Shown here: one piece after another, positions 1-8,632 of the stretch
How the letters are laid out: each line of letters begins with the position of its first letter
How positions within the stretch are numbered: position 1 is the stretch's first letter
DNA from: Chromobacterium haemolyticum
GTDB taxonomy: Bacteria; Pseudomonadota; Gammaproteobacteria; Burkholderiales; Chromobacteriaceae
Assembly: GCF_002081825.1 (NCBI RefSeq)
Contig: NZ_MUKU01000010.1
Location: 62,001-126,000, forward strand
Length of the DNA stretch: 64,000 bases
Direction of reading: 5' to 3'
Translations under genes and position numbers: made by a program
The notes under the pieces: model-generated
The model's database searches: none
What the model saw: the letters and a program-made list of their open reading frames with translations, nothing else
Told to the model about the DNA's origin: nothing

Positions 1-36
1 GCACGGAGAAGGGTTTTTTCTTTATGGTTCGGCATT

Positions 37-71
37 AAAAAACCCCGCCAAGCATGCTTGACGGGGTTTTT
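37..71 (-). terminator. Intrinsic terminator after the uracil-DNA glycosylase gene
   Basis: A GC stem (43-47 with 62-66, extended inward by CAAG/CTTG around CATG) is flanked by six A on the left and five T on the right. Read leftward it ends in a T-run just past the stop of the minus-strand gene ending at 76. It can also act on rightward transcription. Confidence 0.85.
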
Positions 72-75
72 GCGT

Positions 76-906
76 TTAATCGGTACTCAGGCGACCGAAA
101 GTCTTTTTGGCGAAGATCAAGTCTTGCCAGGCTTTGTGTTTGTCAGGCTGATTGCGCAATAGATAAGCGGGGTGATAGCTGACGATCAAGGGGATGTCCT
201 GGTAGCTGTGAAGCTTGCCGCGCAATTGGCCAATGCCTTTTTCCGTTTGCAGCAGAGTTTGGGCGGCAAAACGGCCAAGCGCCAGGATCAATGTGGGCTG
301 GATGTGACGAATTTGCTGGATCAGATAGTTTTGACAGGTGGCAATTTCATCGCCGCTAGGGTTGCGATTGCCGGGCGGGCGGCATTTGAGCACATTGGCG
401 ATATACACGTCGCGGTCGCGGTCCAGCCCGGTAGCGCTCAGCATATTGTCCAGCAACTGGCCGGCGCGGCCGACGAAGGGCTGGCCTTGCTTGTCCTCCT
501 GCTCGCCCGGCGCTTCGCCGATCAACAGCCAGCGAGCCTGTTTGTTGCCGCGGCCGAAAACGGTCTGGGTGCGCGTTTGACAGAGGCGGCAGTCGCGGCA
601 GTCGCGTACCGCGCGTTCGAGAGCGTCCCAATCCAGAAGGGGAGGCGCTTGGACTTGAGGCAGGGGAGGCGAGACGGGCGGGGAGATGTCGACGGCGGAC
701 GGGGGGGCAAGGGGTACGCCCGGCTGGGCCGGCGTGACGGTGTCCTGGCGCGGTGGCGCCAGAGACTCCTCCGGTTCAATGTCGATTGCCGCCAGCGTTT
801 CTGGTGGGCGGCTCAGCGCCGCAGGATGTTGCTCGAACCAACCGGGGCGGGCTTCCCAGGAGGGGCCCAGTCCTATCACGCTTTGAATTAGCGCGGCGCG
901 GTTCAT
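76..906 (-). CDS. Uracil-DNA glycosylase, family 4 type (Fe-S)
   Basis: 276 aa. It removes uracil from DNA to start base-excision repair. After a Pro/Ala-rich N-terminal extension of about 90 residues, the catalytic domain shows the GEAPG motif (130-134), a VGRAG segment (145-149), the CRPPGNRNP block (175-183) and HPAYLLR (245-251). Cys103, Cys106, Cys175 and Cys191 fit the 4Fe-4S ligands of this family. The long N-terminal extension is common in betaproteobacterial members and is often annotated as a phage-type DNA polymerase. The start codon overlaps the rimI stop as ATGA, so the two are translationally coupled. Confidence 0.9.
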   Translation of the reverse strand: MNRAALIQSVIGLGPSWEARPGWFEQHPAALSRPPETLAAIDIEPEESLAPPRQDTVTPAQPGVPLAPPSAVDISPPVSPPLPQVQAPPLLDWDALERAVRDCRDCRLCQTRTQTVFGRGNKQARWLLIGEAPGEQEDKQGQPFVGRAGQLLDNMLSATGLDRDRDVYIANVLKCRPPGNRNPSGDEIATCQNYLIQQIRHIQPTLILALGRFAAQTLLQTEKGIGQLRGKLHSYQDIPLIVSYHPAYLLRNQPDKHKAWQDLIFAKKTFGRLSTD

Positions 907-1346
907 GGCGTGGTCTCCATCAGGATGGCGTCTTCGCGGCCGTCGGCGCAGGGGTAGTAGTTCTTGCGTCGGCCGTTTTCAACGAAACCTTGGCTTGAGT
1001 AGAGGCTGCGGGCAACGGCGTTGCCGGCCCGCACTTCCAGGAATAGGCGCCGTGCACCGCTTGCGGCCAGCGCGGCGCGCAGTTCCCGCAGCAGCTGTTT
1101 GCCCAAGCCCTGGCCTTGCCATCGTGGATCTATCACGATGTTGAGCAGTTCGGCTTCGTCCAGCACGCTTTGGGTAACGGCGAAGCCCTGTAGTTGGTCC
1201 GAGGCGAACAGGCCATGAAACTGGTGGCCGCAGCGCACGGAGTCCCGGTATTGGGCGGCAGACCAGCTGTGTGCGCAGGCGCGGCTCTCTAGTTCGGCCA
1301 GCTGCGTGGCGTCGTCGGGCAGGAAGGTTCGGTAGTCCGTGGTCAT
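903..1346 (-). CDS. rimI: Ribosomal protein S18-alanine N-acetyltransferase
   Basis: 147 aa GNAT-fold protein that acetylates the N-terminal alanine of ribosomal protein S18. The acetyl-CoA loop is visible as the PRWQGQGLGKQLL segment, followed by the FLEVRAGN and SLYSSQGF stretches typical of RimI. It overlaps tsaB upstream (ATGA at 1343-1346) and the glycosylase downstream (ATGA at 903-906). tsaB-rimI is a widely conserved pair. Normal length for the family. Confidence 0.93.
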   Translation of the reverse strand: MTTDYRTFLPDDATQLAELESRACAHSWSAAQYRDSVRCGHQFHGLFASDQLQGFAVTQSVLDEAELLNIVIDPRWQGQGLGKQLLRELRAALAASGARRLFLEVRAGNAVARSLYSSQGFVENGRRKNYYPCADGREDAILMETTP

Positions 1347-2017
1347 TTCTGGCGCGCCTGCTGCTGTTCCTGCGCGGTCAGGGCGACTTTATTGCGCACG
1401 TACAGCAGCTCCGCTTCGCGCGGGTGGGTTTGCGGATAGCGGCCGCTGCGCGCCAGCGCGAAGTAGGCGACGGCGTTGGGCAGCAGATCCGCGCGGAGGA
1501 TGGCGCTGCCGGCATTGTTTTGCAGATCGGGATAGCGTTCGAAGCCGTCGCCTGCGGCAATGTCGGCTCGCTCCGGCCAAGGCACGGCTTTCGGCGCGCC
1601 GACGCCGATCGGACACAGCCGTTCCGGCGCGTCCTTGCCTGTGACGCGATAGCTGGCGCTATAGACTTGCTGCATCCTGGCGTCGAGACAAACCAGCACC
1701 GTGCCAGCGCCGGCCTGTTGGGCGATGTTGTCCAGCGTAGGGATGCCGATGACCGGAAGGCCGGCGGAGAAGGCCAGTCCCTGGGCCAGGCCGCAGGCGA
1801 TGCGCAGGCCGGTGAAGGAGCCGGGGCCCTGTCCGAAGGCGATGGCGTCGAGTTGCTCCAGGCGCAGTTCCGCCTGTTCCAGCAGGCGGGCCAATTCCGG
1901 CAGCGCGCGTTCGGCATGCTTTTGCTCGACTTTCTCGTGAAAGGAGAAAATACGCGAGCCGTTGTCAATGGCTAGGGATAGAAACGAGGTGGAGCAATCA
2001 ATGGCAAGCAATTTCAT
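1343..2017 (-). CDS. tsaB: tRNA t6A biosynthesis protein TsaB
   Basis: 224 aa from the ATG at 2017. The open frame continues to 2104, but the family starts at MKLLAIDCST, so the inner ATG is chosen. TsaB is the non-catalytic HSP70/actin-fold partner of TsaD in making N6-threonylcarbamoyladenosine in tRNAs. The ALDCST-like first strand, the GQGPGSFTGLRI motif and the GLAQGLAF helix are all present. It lies 46 nt after the EAL/HDOD gene of the chemotaxis operon, so read-through from that operon is possible. Confidence 0.93.
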   Translation of the reverse strand: MKLLAIDCSTSFLSLAIDNGSRIFSFHEKVEQKHAERALPELARLLEQAELRLEQLDAIAFGQGPGSFTGLRIACGLAQGLAFSAGLPVIGIPTLDNIAQQAGAGTVLVCLDARMQQVYSASYRVTGKDAPERLCPIGVGAPKAVPWPERADIAAGDGFERYPDLQNNAGSAILRADLLPNAVAYFALARSGRYPQTHPREAELLYVRNKVALTAQEQQQARQK

Positions 2018-2063
2018 CGGGGAATTCGGTCTCAAGCTTAAGCGCGTACTGCAAGATTGCGAA

Positions 2064-3287
2064 TTATAAGCCGAGTTCTTCCACCCAGGCGAGCGCGGAG
2101 ACATGCGCCTGGTTGAATTGTTCGCTGCTGAGGTTTAGTTGGGCGCAGAGTTCAGGCACGCCGGCCAGTTGGCCGTCCTCGCAGGCTTTGACCAGCTTGA
2201 GGAAGCGGCTCATCGTGCCTTTTTCGTGCAGCAGGGCTTCGGTGATGCTTTCCGGCAGTTGCAGGTGTTCGATGATGTTGGCCATCGGCATGTCGAACAA
2301 TACGTCCAGCAGGCTGAACATGCCGATGATGAACAGATTGTCGCAGGTGTCGTGGCGCTCGCCGTGAGCTTTGCCCAGCAATTCCATGAAACGGCCGCGT
2401 GTGACCGCGGTTTTTTGCAGCGCCGGGGGCGCATGGCCTTCATCGGAGGCGGTGACCAGCAGCAGGGTCAGCCAGCGGTAGAGCTTTTGGTATCCCAGCA
2501 CGGTGACGGCGTGGGAGAAGGAGCTGATGCTGGTATTCAAGCCGGCGGCGGCGGAGTTGACGTAGCGCAGCAGCTTGTAAGACAAGGCCAGATCGCGTTT
2601 GAGAACCTGCTCGACATCGCGGATGTCGGCGTCCAGGCGCAGCAGGTTGAGCAGTTCCAGTGTGTTGCGAAAGGATGGGTGGATGACCTTGGCGGACAGG
2701 GTTTCCGGCTTGGCAAAGTAAAAGCCCTGGAAGCCGTCCATGCCCAGCTCCTTGCATAGATGGAACTGAGCGTGGGTTTCCACGCGTTCGGCGATGCGGA
2801 TCACCGGATAGCTGCGCAAGCGCGACGCCAGCATCTGGAAGCGGTTGGTGTCTTGGTGCTGGATGTCCAGCTTGACGTAGTTGGCCAGCTCCAGAAAGGC
2901 CGCTGCAGGCGATTCGAAGCTGAAGTCGTCCAGAGAGATGCCGAAACCCAGCGAGCGAAGATGCCGCGCGCGCGACAGCAGTTCGTTGGAGGGCACGATG
3001 CGCGGCGAGATGTCGAGAATGACGCGGCGGGGCGGAAGCAGCTCAAGAAAATCGCTGCTGAGCATGGCTTCGCCGATGTTGATGAAGGCCAGCTTGCTGC
3101 CGATCAGCCAGCTGGTGCCCATATTGTTGAGGGTATTGACCAGCACTTGGGTGTCGGCTTGCAGTTCTGTGTGCTTGCCGACGCCGGAGGCCTCGCCGCT
3201 GGGACGAAAAAGCAGCTCATAGCCAATGAGCTGCTGGTTGCGGTTGAGAACGGCCTGCCTGCCTATGAAGGCGCTTGTCGAGGTCAT
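2064..3287 (-). CDS. EAL-HDOD signalling protein (degenerate EAL)
   Basis: 407 aa. Residues ~1-200 are an EAL-like domain and ~200-400 an HDOD domain. The signature EAL is replaced by ELL (in GYELLFR), while a DDF segment, KLDI and AERVET remain. The metal-binding glutamate-rich LEITE stretch is not recognisable, so c-di-GMP hydrolysis is unlikely and a ligand-binding or protein-interaction role is inferred. The HDOD part starts near LLNLLRLDADIRDVEQ. The gene is 19 nt after cheA in the same direction. EAL-HDOD proteins such as Vibrio CdgJ affect motility, which suits this place. Confidence 0.85.
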   Translation of the reverse strand: MTSTSAFIGRQAVLNRNQQLIGYELLFRPSGEASGVGKHTELQADTQVLVNTLNNMGTSWLIGSKLAFINIGEAMLSSDFLELLPPRRVILDISPRIVPSNELLSRARHLRSLGFGISLDDFSFESPAAAFLELANYVKLDIQHQDTNRFQMLASRLRSYPVIRIAERVETHAQFHLCKELGMDGFQGFYFAKPETLSAKVIHPSFRNTLELLNLLRLDADIRDVEQVLKRDLALSYKLLRYVNSAAAGLNTSISSFSHAVTVLGYQKLYRWLTLLLVTASDEGHAPPALQKTAVTRGRFMELLGKAHGERHDTCDNLFIIGMFSLLDVLFDMPMANIIEHLQLPESITEALLHEKGTMSRFLKLVKACEDGQLAGVPELCAQLNLSSEQFNQAHVSALAWVEELGL

Positions 3288-3306
3288 TGTCCCGGTATGC
3301 CTTTGC

Positions 3307-5214
3307 TCAGGTGGCGATCAGGTCCGCGGATCGGGTAACGGTGTTGCTAGCCTCGCTGGAGGTGAGCAGATCTTCCATGTCGAGCACCAGTACGACGGAG
3401 CCGTCGCCGGACAGGGTGGCGCCGGCCACGCCTTTCGGACGAATGTTCTGCAGCGGCTTGATCACCACGTCGTCGCGGCCGACGAAGGAGTCGATCGCCA
3501 GGATGAAGGACTTTTCCGCGGACTGCATCAATACGCCGAAGTAGGGCTTTTGCGTCGGCTCCCAGCCCAGCAGGCCGGCCAGGGTTTTCAGCGGCAGGAT
3601 TTCGTCGCGCACCACGATGGTGGGTTTGCCCGACACTTCCTGGATCGCGTTCGGGTCGATGGTGATGATTTCGCGCACCATCGCCAGAGGCACGGCGAAC
3701 GGCTGGTTGCAGGCGCGCACCACCAGCACCGGCAGGATGGCCAGCGTCAGCGGCAGCGAGATGCTGATGCGGGTGCCTTCGCCCGGCACCGAATTGATGT
3801 CGATGCGGCCGTTCAGTTTCTGGATGTTGGTGCGCACCACGTCCATGCCCACGCCGCGACCGGATACGCTGGAAATTTGATCCTTGGTGGAGAATCCGGG
3901 CAGGAAGATCAGCTGCAGGCACTGTTTCTCATCCAGGGAGTTGGCGCTTTCCTGGTCGATCAGGCCTTTTTCGATCGCCTTGCGGCGCAGCGCGTCGGCG
4001 TTCATGCCTTTGCCGTCGTCGGTGATCTCGATCAGGATGTGATCGCCCACCTGCTCGGCGGTCAGCTGCACCAGCGCTTGCGGTTTCTTGCCGGCGGCGA
4101 TGCGCTCTTCCGGCTGTTCGATGCCGTGGTCGACGGCGTTGCGCACCAAGTGGACCAGAGGATCGTTCAAATCCTCGATCATGGTTTTGTCCAGCTCGGT
4201 CTCTTCACCAGACAGCACCAGTTCGACTTCCTTGCCTAACTGACGGGCGAGGTCGCGCGCCAAGCGCGGGTATTTCTGGAACAGGCGGCCAATCGGCTGC
4301 ATGCGGGTTTTCATCACCGCGTTCTGCAGATCTCCTACCAGCAAGTCCAGTTGGCTGATCGCTTCGTCCAGCGAGCGCAGTGTATTGGTGTCGCGGTTGC
4401 CTTGCAGGATTTCGGTACGCAGCGTGGTCAGGCGGTTCTTGGTCAGGCCGATTTCGCCGGACAGATTGAGCACCATATCGAGACGCACGGTATCGATGCG
4501 GATGGTGTTTTCCTGGGGGCCGCTGCTGTTGGGCGCATTGGTGGCCGGTTTGCTCGGAGCCGGCTTGGCCGCGGGTTTGGGAGCGGGCGCAGCGGCAACC
4601 GGGGCCGGAGGCGCCGCCGCCGCTTGGGGGGCGGGCGCCGCAGCCACCGGGGCGGCGGGCGCGCCGCCAGGGGTGACGGCTTGATAGAGCTGGTTCCAGT
4701 CCGGACCTTGACCGTTGCTTGCGGGCTGCGGTGCGGGCGCAGCGACGGGCGCCGGCGTTGCAACCGGAGCAGGAGCCGCCGCCGGGGCCGGCTCGGCTGC
4801 CGCGGTATCTTCGGCCAGCGCCTCGCCAGCCAGTGCGGCGTCCAAAGCTGCCAGGATGCGCGGGTCGGCTTCGCTGGGCATCAGCCCCTGGCCCATGGTG
4901 CCGAACATGTCGCGCACGATGCCTGTGGCGTCAAGAATCACGTCCATGATGCCGGCGGTGATGTGCAGTTGGCCGTTGCGGAGTTTGTCGAACAGGTTTT
5001 CGGTGCGATGGCATAGATTGATCATCGGGCCGACGTTGAGAAAGCCAGCGCCGCCCTTGATGGTGTGGAAGCCTCTGAAAATGTCGTTCAGCAGTGCTTT
5101 ATCTTCCGGACGTTTTTCCAGTTCGACCAGTTTATTGTCTACATCGGAAAGGAGATCCGTAGACTCCATCAAGAAGTCTTGCAGCAGCTCTTCCATGCCG
5201 GCGAATTCGCTCAT
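3307..5214 (-). CDS. cheA: Chemotaxis histidine kinase CheA (cluster 1)
   Basis: 635 aa. The N-terminal Hpt domain has the phosphoacceptor in FHTIKGGAGF (His50). A ~100-residue Ala/Pro-rich linker (about 130-235) follows, then the dimerisation domain (IRIDTVRLDMVLNLSGEIG), the ATPase ([39 protein letters not shown]) and the C-terminal CheW-like domain. I see no P2 (CheY-binding) domain; the linker takes its place. It autophosphorylates and passes phosphate to the CheY and CheV receivers encoded just upstream. It follows cheZ by 51 nt. Confidence 0.95.
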   Translation of the reverse strand: MSEFAGMEELLQDFLMESTDLLSDVDNKLVELEKRPEDKALLNDIFRGFHTIKGGAGFLNVGPMINLCHRTENLFDKLRNGQLHITAGIMDVILDATGIVRDMFGTMGQGLMPSEADPRILAALDAALAGEALAEDTAAAEPAPAAAPAPVATPAPVAAPAPQPASNGQGPDWNQLYQAVTPGGAPAAPVAAAPAPQAAAAPPAPVAAAPAPKPAAKPAPSKPATNAPNSSGPQENTIRIDTVRLDMVLNLSGEIGLTKNRLTTLRTEILQGNRDTNTLRSLDEAISQLDLLVGDLQNAVMKTRMQPIGRLFQKYPRLARDLARQLGKEVELVLSGEETELDKTMIEDLNDPLVHLVRNAVDHGIEQPEERIAAGKKPQALVQLTAEQVGDHILIEITDDGKGMNADALRRKAIEKGLIDQESANSLDEKQCLQLIFLPGFSTKDQISSVSGRGVGMDVVRTNIQKLNGRIDINSVPGEGTRISISLPLTLAILPVLVVRACNQPFAVPLAMVREIITIDPNAIQEVSGKPTIVVRDEILPLKTLAGLLGWEPTQKPYFGVLMQSAEKSFILAIDSFVGRDDVVIKPLQNIRPKGVAGATLSGDGSVVLVLDMEDLLTSSEASNTVTRSADLIAT

Positions 5215-5265
5215 TTTCCACTCCCGCCACGCCTTGCTCGCGTGCTCTGTTCTGCGTGTTGTTCG

Positions 5266-6030
5266 TTAGAAGCCCAGGCTTTCCAGCAGGTCGTCGACCT
5301 GTTGCTGGCTGCTGACTACATCGGTGCGCCCTTCCGGATTGATCACGGGGCCGTTCAGCAGATTGGTGCCCATGCCCAGTTCTTCTTTTTTCGCCTCGGG
5401 CGAGAACTCGATCAGGAAATTGACCAGCTCGCTTTCCAGCAGTTTGACCATGCCCATCATCTTTTTGATGACTTGGCCGGTTAGATCCTGGAAGTCCTGG
5501 GCCATGACGATTTCCAGTAACTGGGTGCTGGTGGCCTGAGTCTGGGCCGGCACTTCATTTAAGTAGCTGCGCGTGTCGGTCGCAAGTTGCTGGAACTCTT
5601 CCACGGTCAACAGGTTGGCGTACAGCCGTTCCCAGCGCGAGGACAATTCCAGCGCCTTGCTTTCCAACTGGTCCTGATACGGTTTGGCCAGATCAGTGGC
5701 GTTGAGTACGCGTTCGGCCGAATTTTCCGTCAAGGTGGCGATGTAAGTCAGCCTGTCCTTGGCGTCCGGAATCGCGTCCGCCATTTTTTCCAGAGATTTG
5801 TCGTAGCCTAGATCGCGTAGCGCATCATGCATTTTGCGGGTTAACTGACCAATTTGTTCATACATCGAGGTAGGACTGCCGGCAGTCCCGGCTGGCTGCG
5901 GAGCGGCTGCCGCGGCTTCGGGCGCGGCGGTTTCTGACACCGGAGGGGCTTCGCTCTGCTGCATCGAGATGCTGTCGAACAGAGCCTCAAGCTCCGGGTT
6001 GTCCCCGCTTTCCATGATGTGATTGGACAC
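5266..6030 (-). CDS. cheZ: CheY-P phosphatase CheZ
   Basis: 254 aa. It dephosphorylates CheY-P. The long helical hairpin includes the catalytic-region pattern MAQDFQDLTGQVIKKMM, with its conserved Asp and Gln, and the protein ends in VDDLLESLGF, the canonical C-terminal CheY-binding helix of CheZ. The N-terminus (about 1-50) is acidic and Ala/Pro-rich. It sits between cheY (45 nt upstream) and cheA (51 nt downstream), the usual order in beta- and gammaproteobacteria. Confidence 0.95.
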   Translation of the reverse strand: MSNHIMESGDNPELEALFDSISMQQSEAPPVSETAAPEAAAAAPQPAGTAGSPTSMYEQIGQLTRKMHDALRDLGYDKSLEKMADAIPDAKDRLTYIATLTENSAERVLNATDLAKPYQDQLESKALELSSRWERLYANLLTVEEFQQLATDTRSYLNEVPAQTQATSTQLLEIVMAQDFQDLTGQVIKKMMGMVKLLESELVNFLIEFSPEAKKEELGMGTNLLNGPVINPEGRTDVVSSQQQVDDLLESLGF

Positions 6031-6075
6031 GGTAAATCCTCCTCAATACTGACGCAGACCGTTTTTTTTCGGCAC

Positions 6076-6471
6076 TCAGGCTGGTTTATTCATGTTCTGG
6101 AAGATCTTGCTCATTTTCTCTTCCATGGTGGCGGCAGTGAAAGGCTTCACGATGTAACCGCTGGCTCCGGCCATGGCCGCTTCGATGATGTTCTCGCGTT
6201 TGGCTTCCGCGGTGATCATCATGAAGGGCAGGTGTTTGAGCTGGGCGTCGGCGCGGACTGCCTTGAGCAGCTCAATGCCGGTCATATTGGGCATGTTCCA
6301 GTCGGAAACGATGAAGTCGAAATGCTGAGTCTTCAACTTGTGCAGCGCAACCATGCCGTCTTCGGCTTCATCGACATTGGTGAACCCTAGCTCTTTCAAA
6401 AGGTTGCGCACGATTCTCCGCATGGTGGAGAAGTCGTCTACGACTAGGAAGCGAATATTCTTGTCTGCCAT
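6076..6471 (-). CDS. cheY: Chemotaxis response regulator CheY (cluster 1)
   Basis: 131 aa single receiver domain. The acidic pocket ([12 protein letters not shown]), phosphoacceptor Asp57 in [11 protein letters not shown], the Thr in MITAEAK and the Lys in [13 protein letters not shown] are all present. The sequence is very close to classical enterobacterial CheY, so this is the likely flagellar-motor CheY. Encoded directly before cheZ. Confidence 0.95.
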   Translation of the reverse strand: MADKNIRFLVVDDFSTMRRIVRNLLKELGFTNVDEAEDGMVALHKLKTQHFDFIVSDWNMPNMTGIELLKAVRADAQLKHLPFMMITAEAKRENIIEAAMAGASGYIVKPFTAATMEEKMSKIFQNMNKPA

Positions 6472-6522
6472 TGAGGTGTGTCCTGATTTATCTGAAATTC
6501 ATCGAGCCGCATATTGTAGCGA

Positions 6523-7461
6523 CTACCTCTGCAGGAATGGAATCAAAGTTTCGGCCAGCACGCCGGGGTCGAACTTGGCGACATAAGCGTCCACGCCCAC
6601 GCTGGAGCCCATCGCGCGGTTGGCGTTGGAGGACAGCGAGGAGTGCATCACGACCGGGATGCCGCGGAAGCGCTGATCGGATTTGATCAGCTTGGTCAGC
6701 ACATAGCCGTCCATTTCCGGCATTTCGGCGTCTACGAGGATGATCTTCAGGTGGTCGTGCAGGCACTCGTCCTCGCCGAAGTTGCGGTTGGCCAGCGTTT
6801 GCAACCGGTCCCATGCCTCGCGGCCGTTGGTGGCCTGCTGGAATTTGATGCCCATTTTTTCCAGCACGCCGGTGATTTCCTTGCGGGCTACGACCGAGTC
6901 GTCGACGAAGAAGATGTACTGGTCGTTTTCCAACTGGGCGGTGGGCACGTCGGGCAGGCGCGGCTCGCCGACCACGCTGGCCAGGATCTGCTCCACGTCC
7001 AGGATGGACACCAGTTTGCCGTTTTCCAGTTCGGTAATCGCGGTGATCAGGTTCTGGTTAGTGCCGCTGGCCGCCATCATGTTTTCCGGCGCGCGCACCT
7101 TGTCCCAGTCCACGCGGATGATGCGGTCCACTGAGTCGACCAGGAAGGCCTGGGTGCTCTTGTTGAACTCGGTGACGATCATGGTTTCGTAGCTGCGGGT
7201 TTGATCAGCGCCGATGAACTTACCAAGCGAGATGACCGGGATGATATTGCCGCGCAGCGACAGCACGCCTTCCACGCCAAAGGGCATGTTCGGCGTTTTG
7301 GTGATGGCGGGGGTCTGCGACACCTCGCGCACTTTGAAAACGTTGATGCCGAAAGTTTCCCGCGTTCCAAGCGAAAACAGCAGAATCTCCATTTTGTTGG
7401 AACCCGCCAGTTTGGTCCTGGCGTCAACGGTTGCAAGCAAGGAGGCGTCTGTGGCTGCCAT
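6523..7461 (-). CDS. cheV: Coupling protein CheV, copy 1 (CheW + receiver)
   Basis: 312 aa. Residues ~15-165 are a CheW-like domain (FSLGTRETFGINVFKVREV, SLRGNIIPVISL). Residues ~180-310 are a receiver with phosphoacceptor Asp244 in LVDAEMPEMDGY. CheV couples receptors to CheA and is itself phosphorylated, probably for adaptation. It lies 39 nt after a second cheV. The two copies share domain order and many motifs but are clearly diverged, so this is an old duplication. Confidence 0.93.
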   Translation of the reverse strand: MAATDASLLATVDARTKLAGSNKMEILLFSLGTRETFGINVFKVREVSQTPAITKTPNMPFGVEGVLSLRGNIIPVISLGKFIGADQTRSYETMIVTEFNKSTQAFLVDSVDRIIRVDWDKVRAPENMMAASGTNQNLITAITELENGKLVSILDVEQILASVVGEPRLPDVPTAQLENDQYIFFVDDSVVARKEITGVLEKMGIKFQQATNGREAWDRLQTLANRNFGEDECLHDHLKIILVDAEMPEMDGYVLTKLIKSDQRFRGIPVVMHSSLSSNANRAMGSSVGVDAYVAKFDPGVLAETLIPFLQR

Positions 7462-7499
7462 ATCTGTCCCTCTCCCTTAATGCTTTTGCTTACTTGATC

Positions 7500-8453
7500 T
7501 TAGTCTTTGGGTTCCAGATTCAGCATCTGGCGCAGTTTCATCGACAGCTTCTGCGGTTCGAATTTGGCGACGTAGGAATCAACGCCGACGGATTCGCCCA
7601 GTTTCTGATTCGAGGAACCGGAAAGGGAGGAGTGCATCAACACCGGAATGCCGTTGAAACGTGGATCGCTCTTGATCATCTTGGTCAGCATATAGCCGTC
7701 CATTTCCGGCATTTCCACGTCGGTCAGCACCAAGTGCAGCGAATCCGACAGCTTCTTGCCGGCCAGATCGGCCTGATTGGCCATTTTCTGCAATTCTTCC
7801 CATCCGCGCATGCCGTTGATGGCGGAGGTGTACTGGATGTTCATCACTTCCAGCGTGCGTTCGATCTGTTTGCGCGCTACGGCGGAGTCGTCGGCGAAGA
7901 AGATCCGGCGCGGTTCCTTGACCGGCTCGATGCCGAGGAAGGTATGGCCGTCGTCGACGATGGTGGTTTCCGCCAGCACTTTTTCCACGTCCATCATCAT
8001 CACCAGCGTGCCGTTGTCCAGCTCGGTGACGGCGGTCACCAAGCCGGCCATGCGGTTGGTGATCATTTCCGGCGGCACGCGCATTGCGGACCAGTCCAGA
8101 CGCAAGATGGTGTCCACCGCTTCCACCAGGAAGCCCTGGGTGTGGGCGTTGTACTCGGTGACGATCATGATTTCCGGCTTGTTGCTGGTCACGACGCCGG
8201 TGTATTTGGCCAAGTCGATGACCGGCACCAGCGCGCCGCGCAGGCTGACCATGCCTTCCACGGAGGAGGGCATTTCAGGCGCGGAGGTGATTTCCGGCGT
8301 GCGCATGACCTCGCGCACTTTGAATACGTTGATCCCGAAGATTTCCTTGCGCCCCGTGCGCTGATCCTGGCCCAACGAGAACAGCAGGATTTCCAGCTTG
8401 TTGGTGCCGGCCAGTTTCGTCCTGGCGTCGATTTTTTTGAGAAGCTCTGACAC
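7500..8453 (-). CDS. cheV: Coupling protein CheV, copy 2 (CheW + receiver)
   Basis: 317 aa and first gene of the leftward chemotaxis operon. The CheW-like domain spans ~15-165 (LFSLGQDQRTGRKEIFGINV, with an insertion relative to copy 1; SLRGALVPVIDL). The receiver is C-terminal, with DDSAVARK and phosphoacceptor Asp245 in LTDVEMPEMDGY. It starts 179 nt from the divergent kinase gene, so the two promoters lie back to back in 8454-8632. Confidence 0.93.
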   Translation of the reverse strand: MSELLKKIDARTKLAGTNKLEILLFSLGQDQRTGRKEIFGINVFKVREVMRTPEITSAPEMPSSVEGMVSLRGALVPVIDLAKYTGVVTSNKPEIMIVTEYNAHTQGFLVEAVDTILRLDWSAMRVPPEMITNRMAGLVTAVTELDNGTLVMMMDVEKVLAETTIVDDGHTFLGIEPVKEPRRIFFADDSAVARKQIERTLEVMNIQYTSAINGMRGWEELQKMANQADLAGKKLSDSLHLVLTDVEMPEMDGYMLTKMIKSDPRFNGIPVLMHSSLSGSSNQKLGESVGVDSYVAKFEPQKLSMKLRQMLNLEPKD

Positions 8454-8558
8454 AGAAACCTCCGCTGCATTCTTTTGAAGTGGCGTACTACTACCCGTTA
8501 TACGCCAGATATCGGTTTTGCCCGGTTTTTTTTGCTGAGCCTCATGCCAGATAACAGC

Positions 8559-8587
8559 TTGGCTCAGCGATACCCATTCATTATCAT
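8559..8587 (+). promoter_or_regulatory. Candidate sigma-70 promoter of the kinase-STAS-phosphatase operon
   Basis: TTGGCT at 8559-8564 and TATCAT at 8582-8587 are separated by 17 bp. The start of transcription would fall near 8594, which makes the GTG at 8597 an unlikely start and supports the ATG at 8633. Inferred from hexamers only. Confidence 0.4.
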
Positions 8588-8632
8588 ACTGTTTAAGTGG
8601 TTTTTACAAATAACTCGCAAGCGATTCGGCAT

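Noticed and set aside
8509-8535. Sigma-28 promoter for cheV copy 2 (ACCGATAT on the minus strand)
   Set aside because: The -10 part resembles GCCGATAA, but the -35 position reads GCAA instead of TAAA, so the match is too weak.
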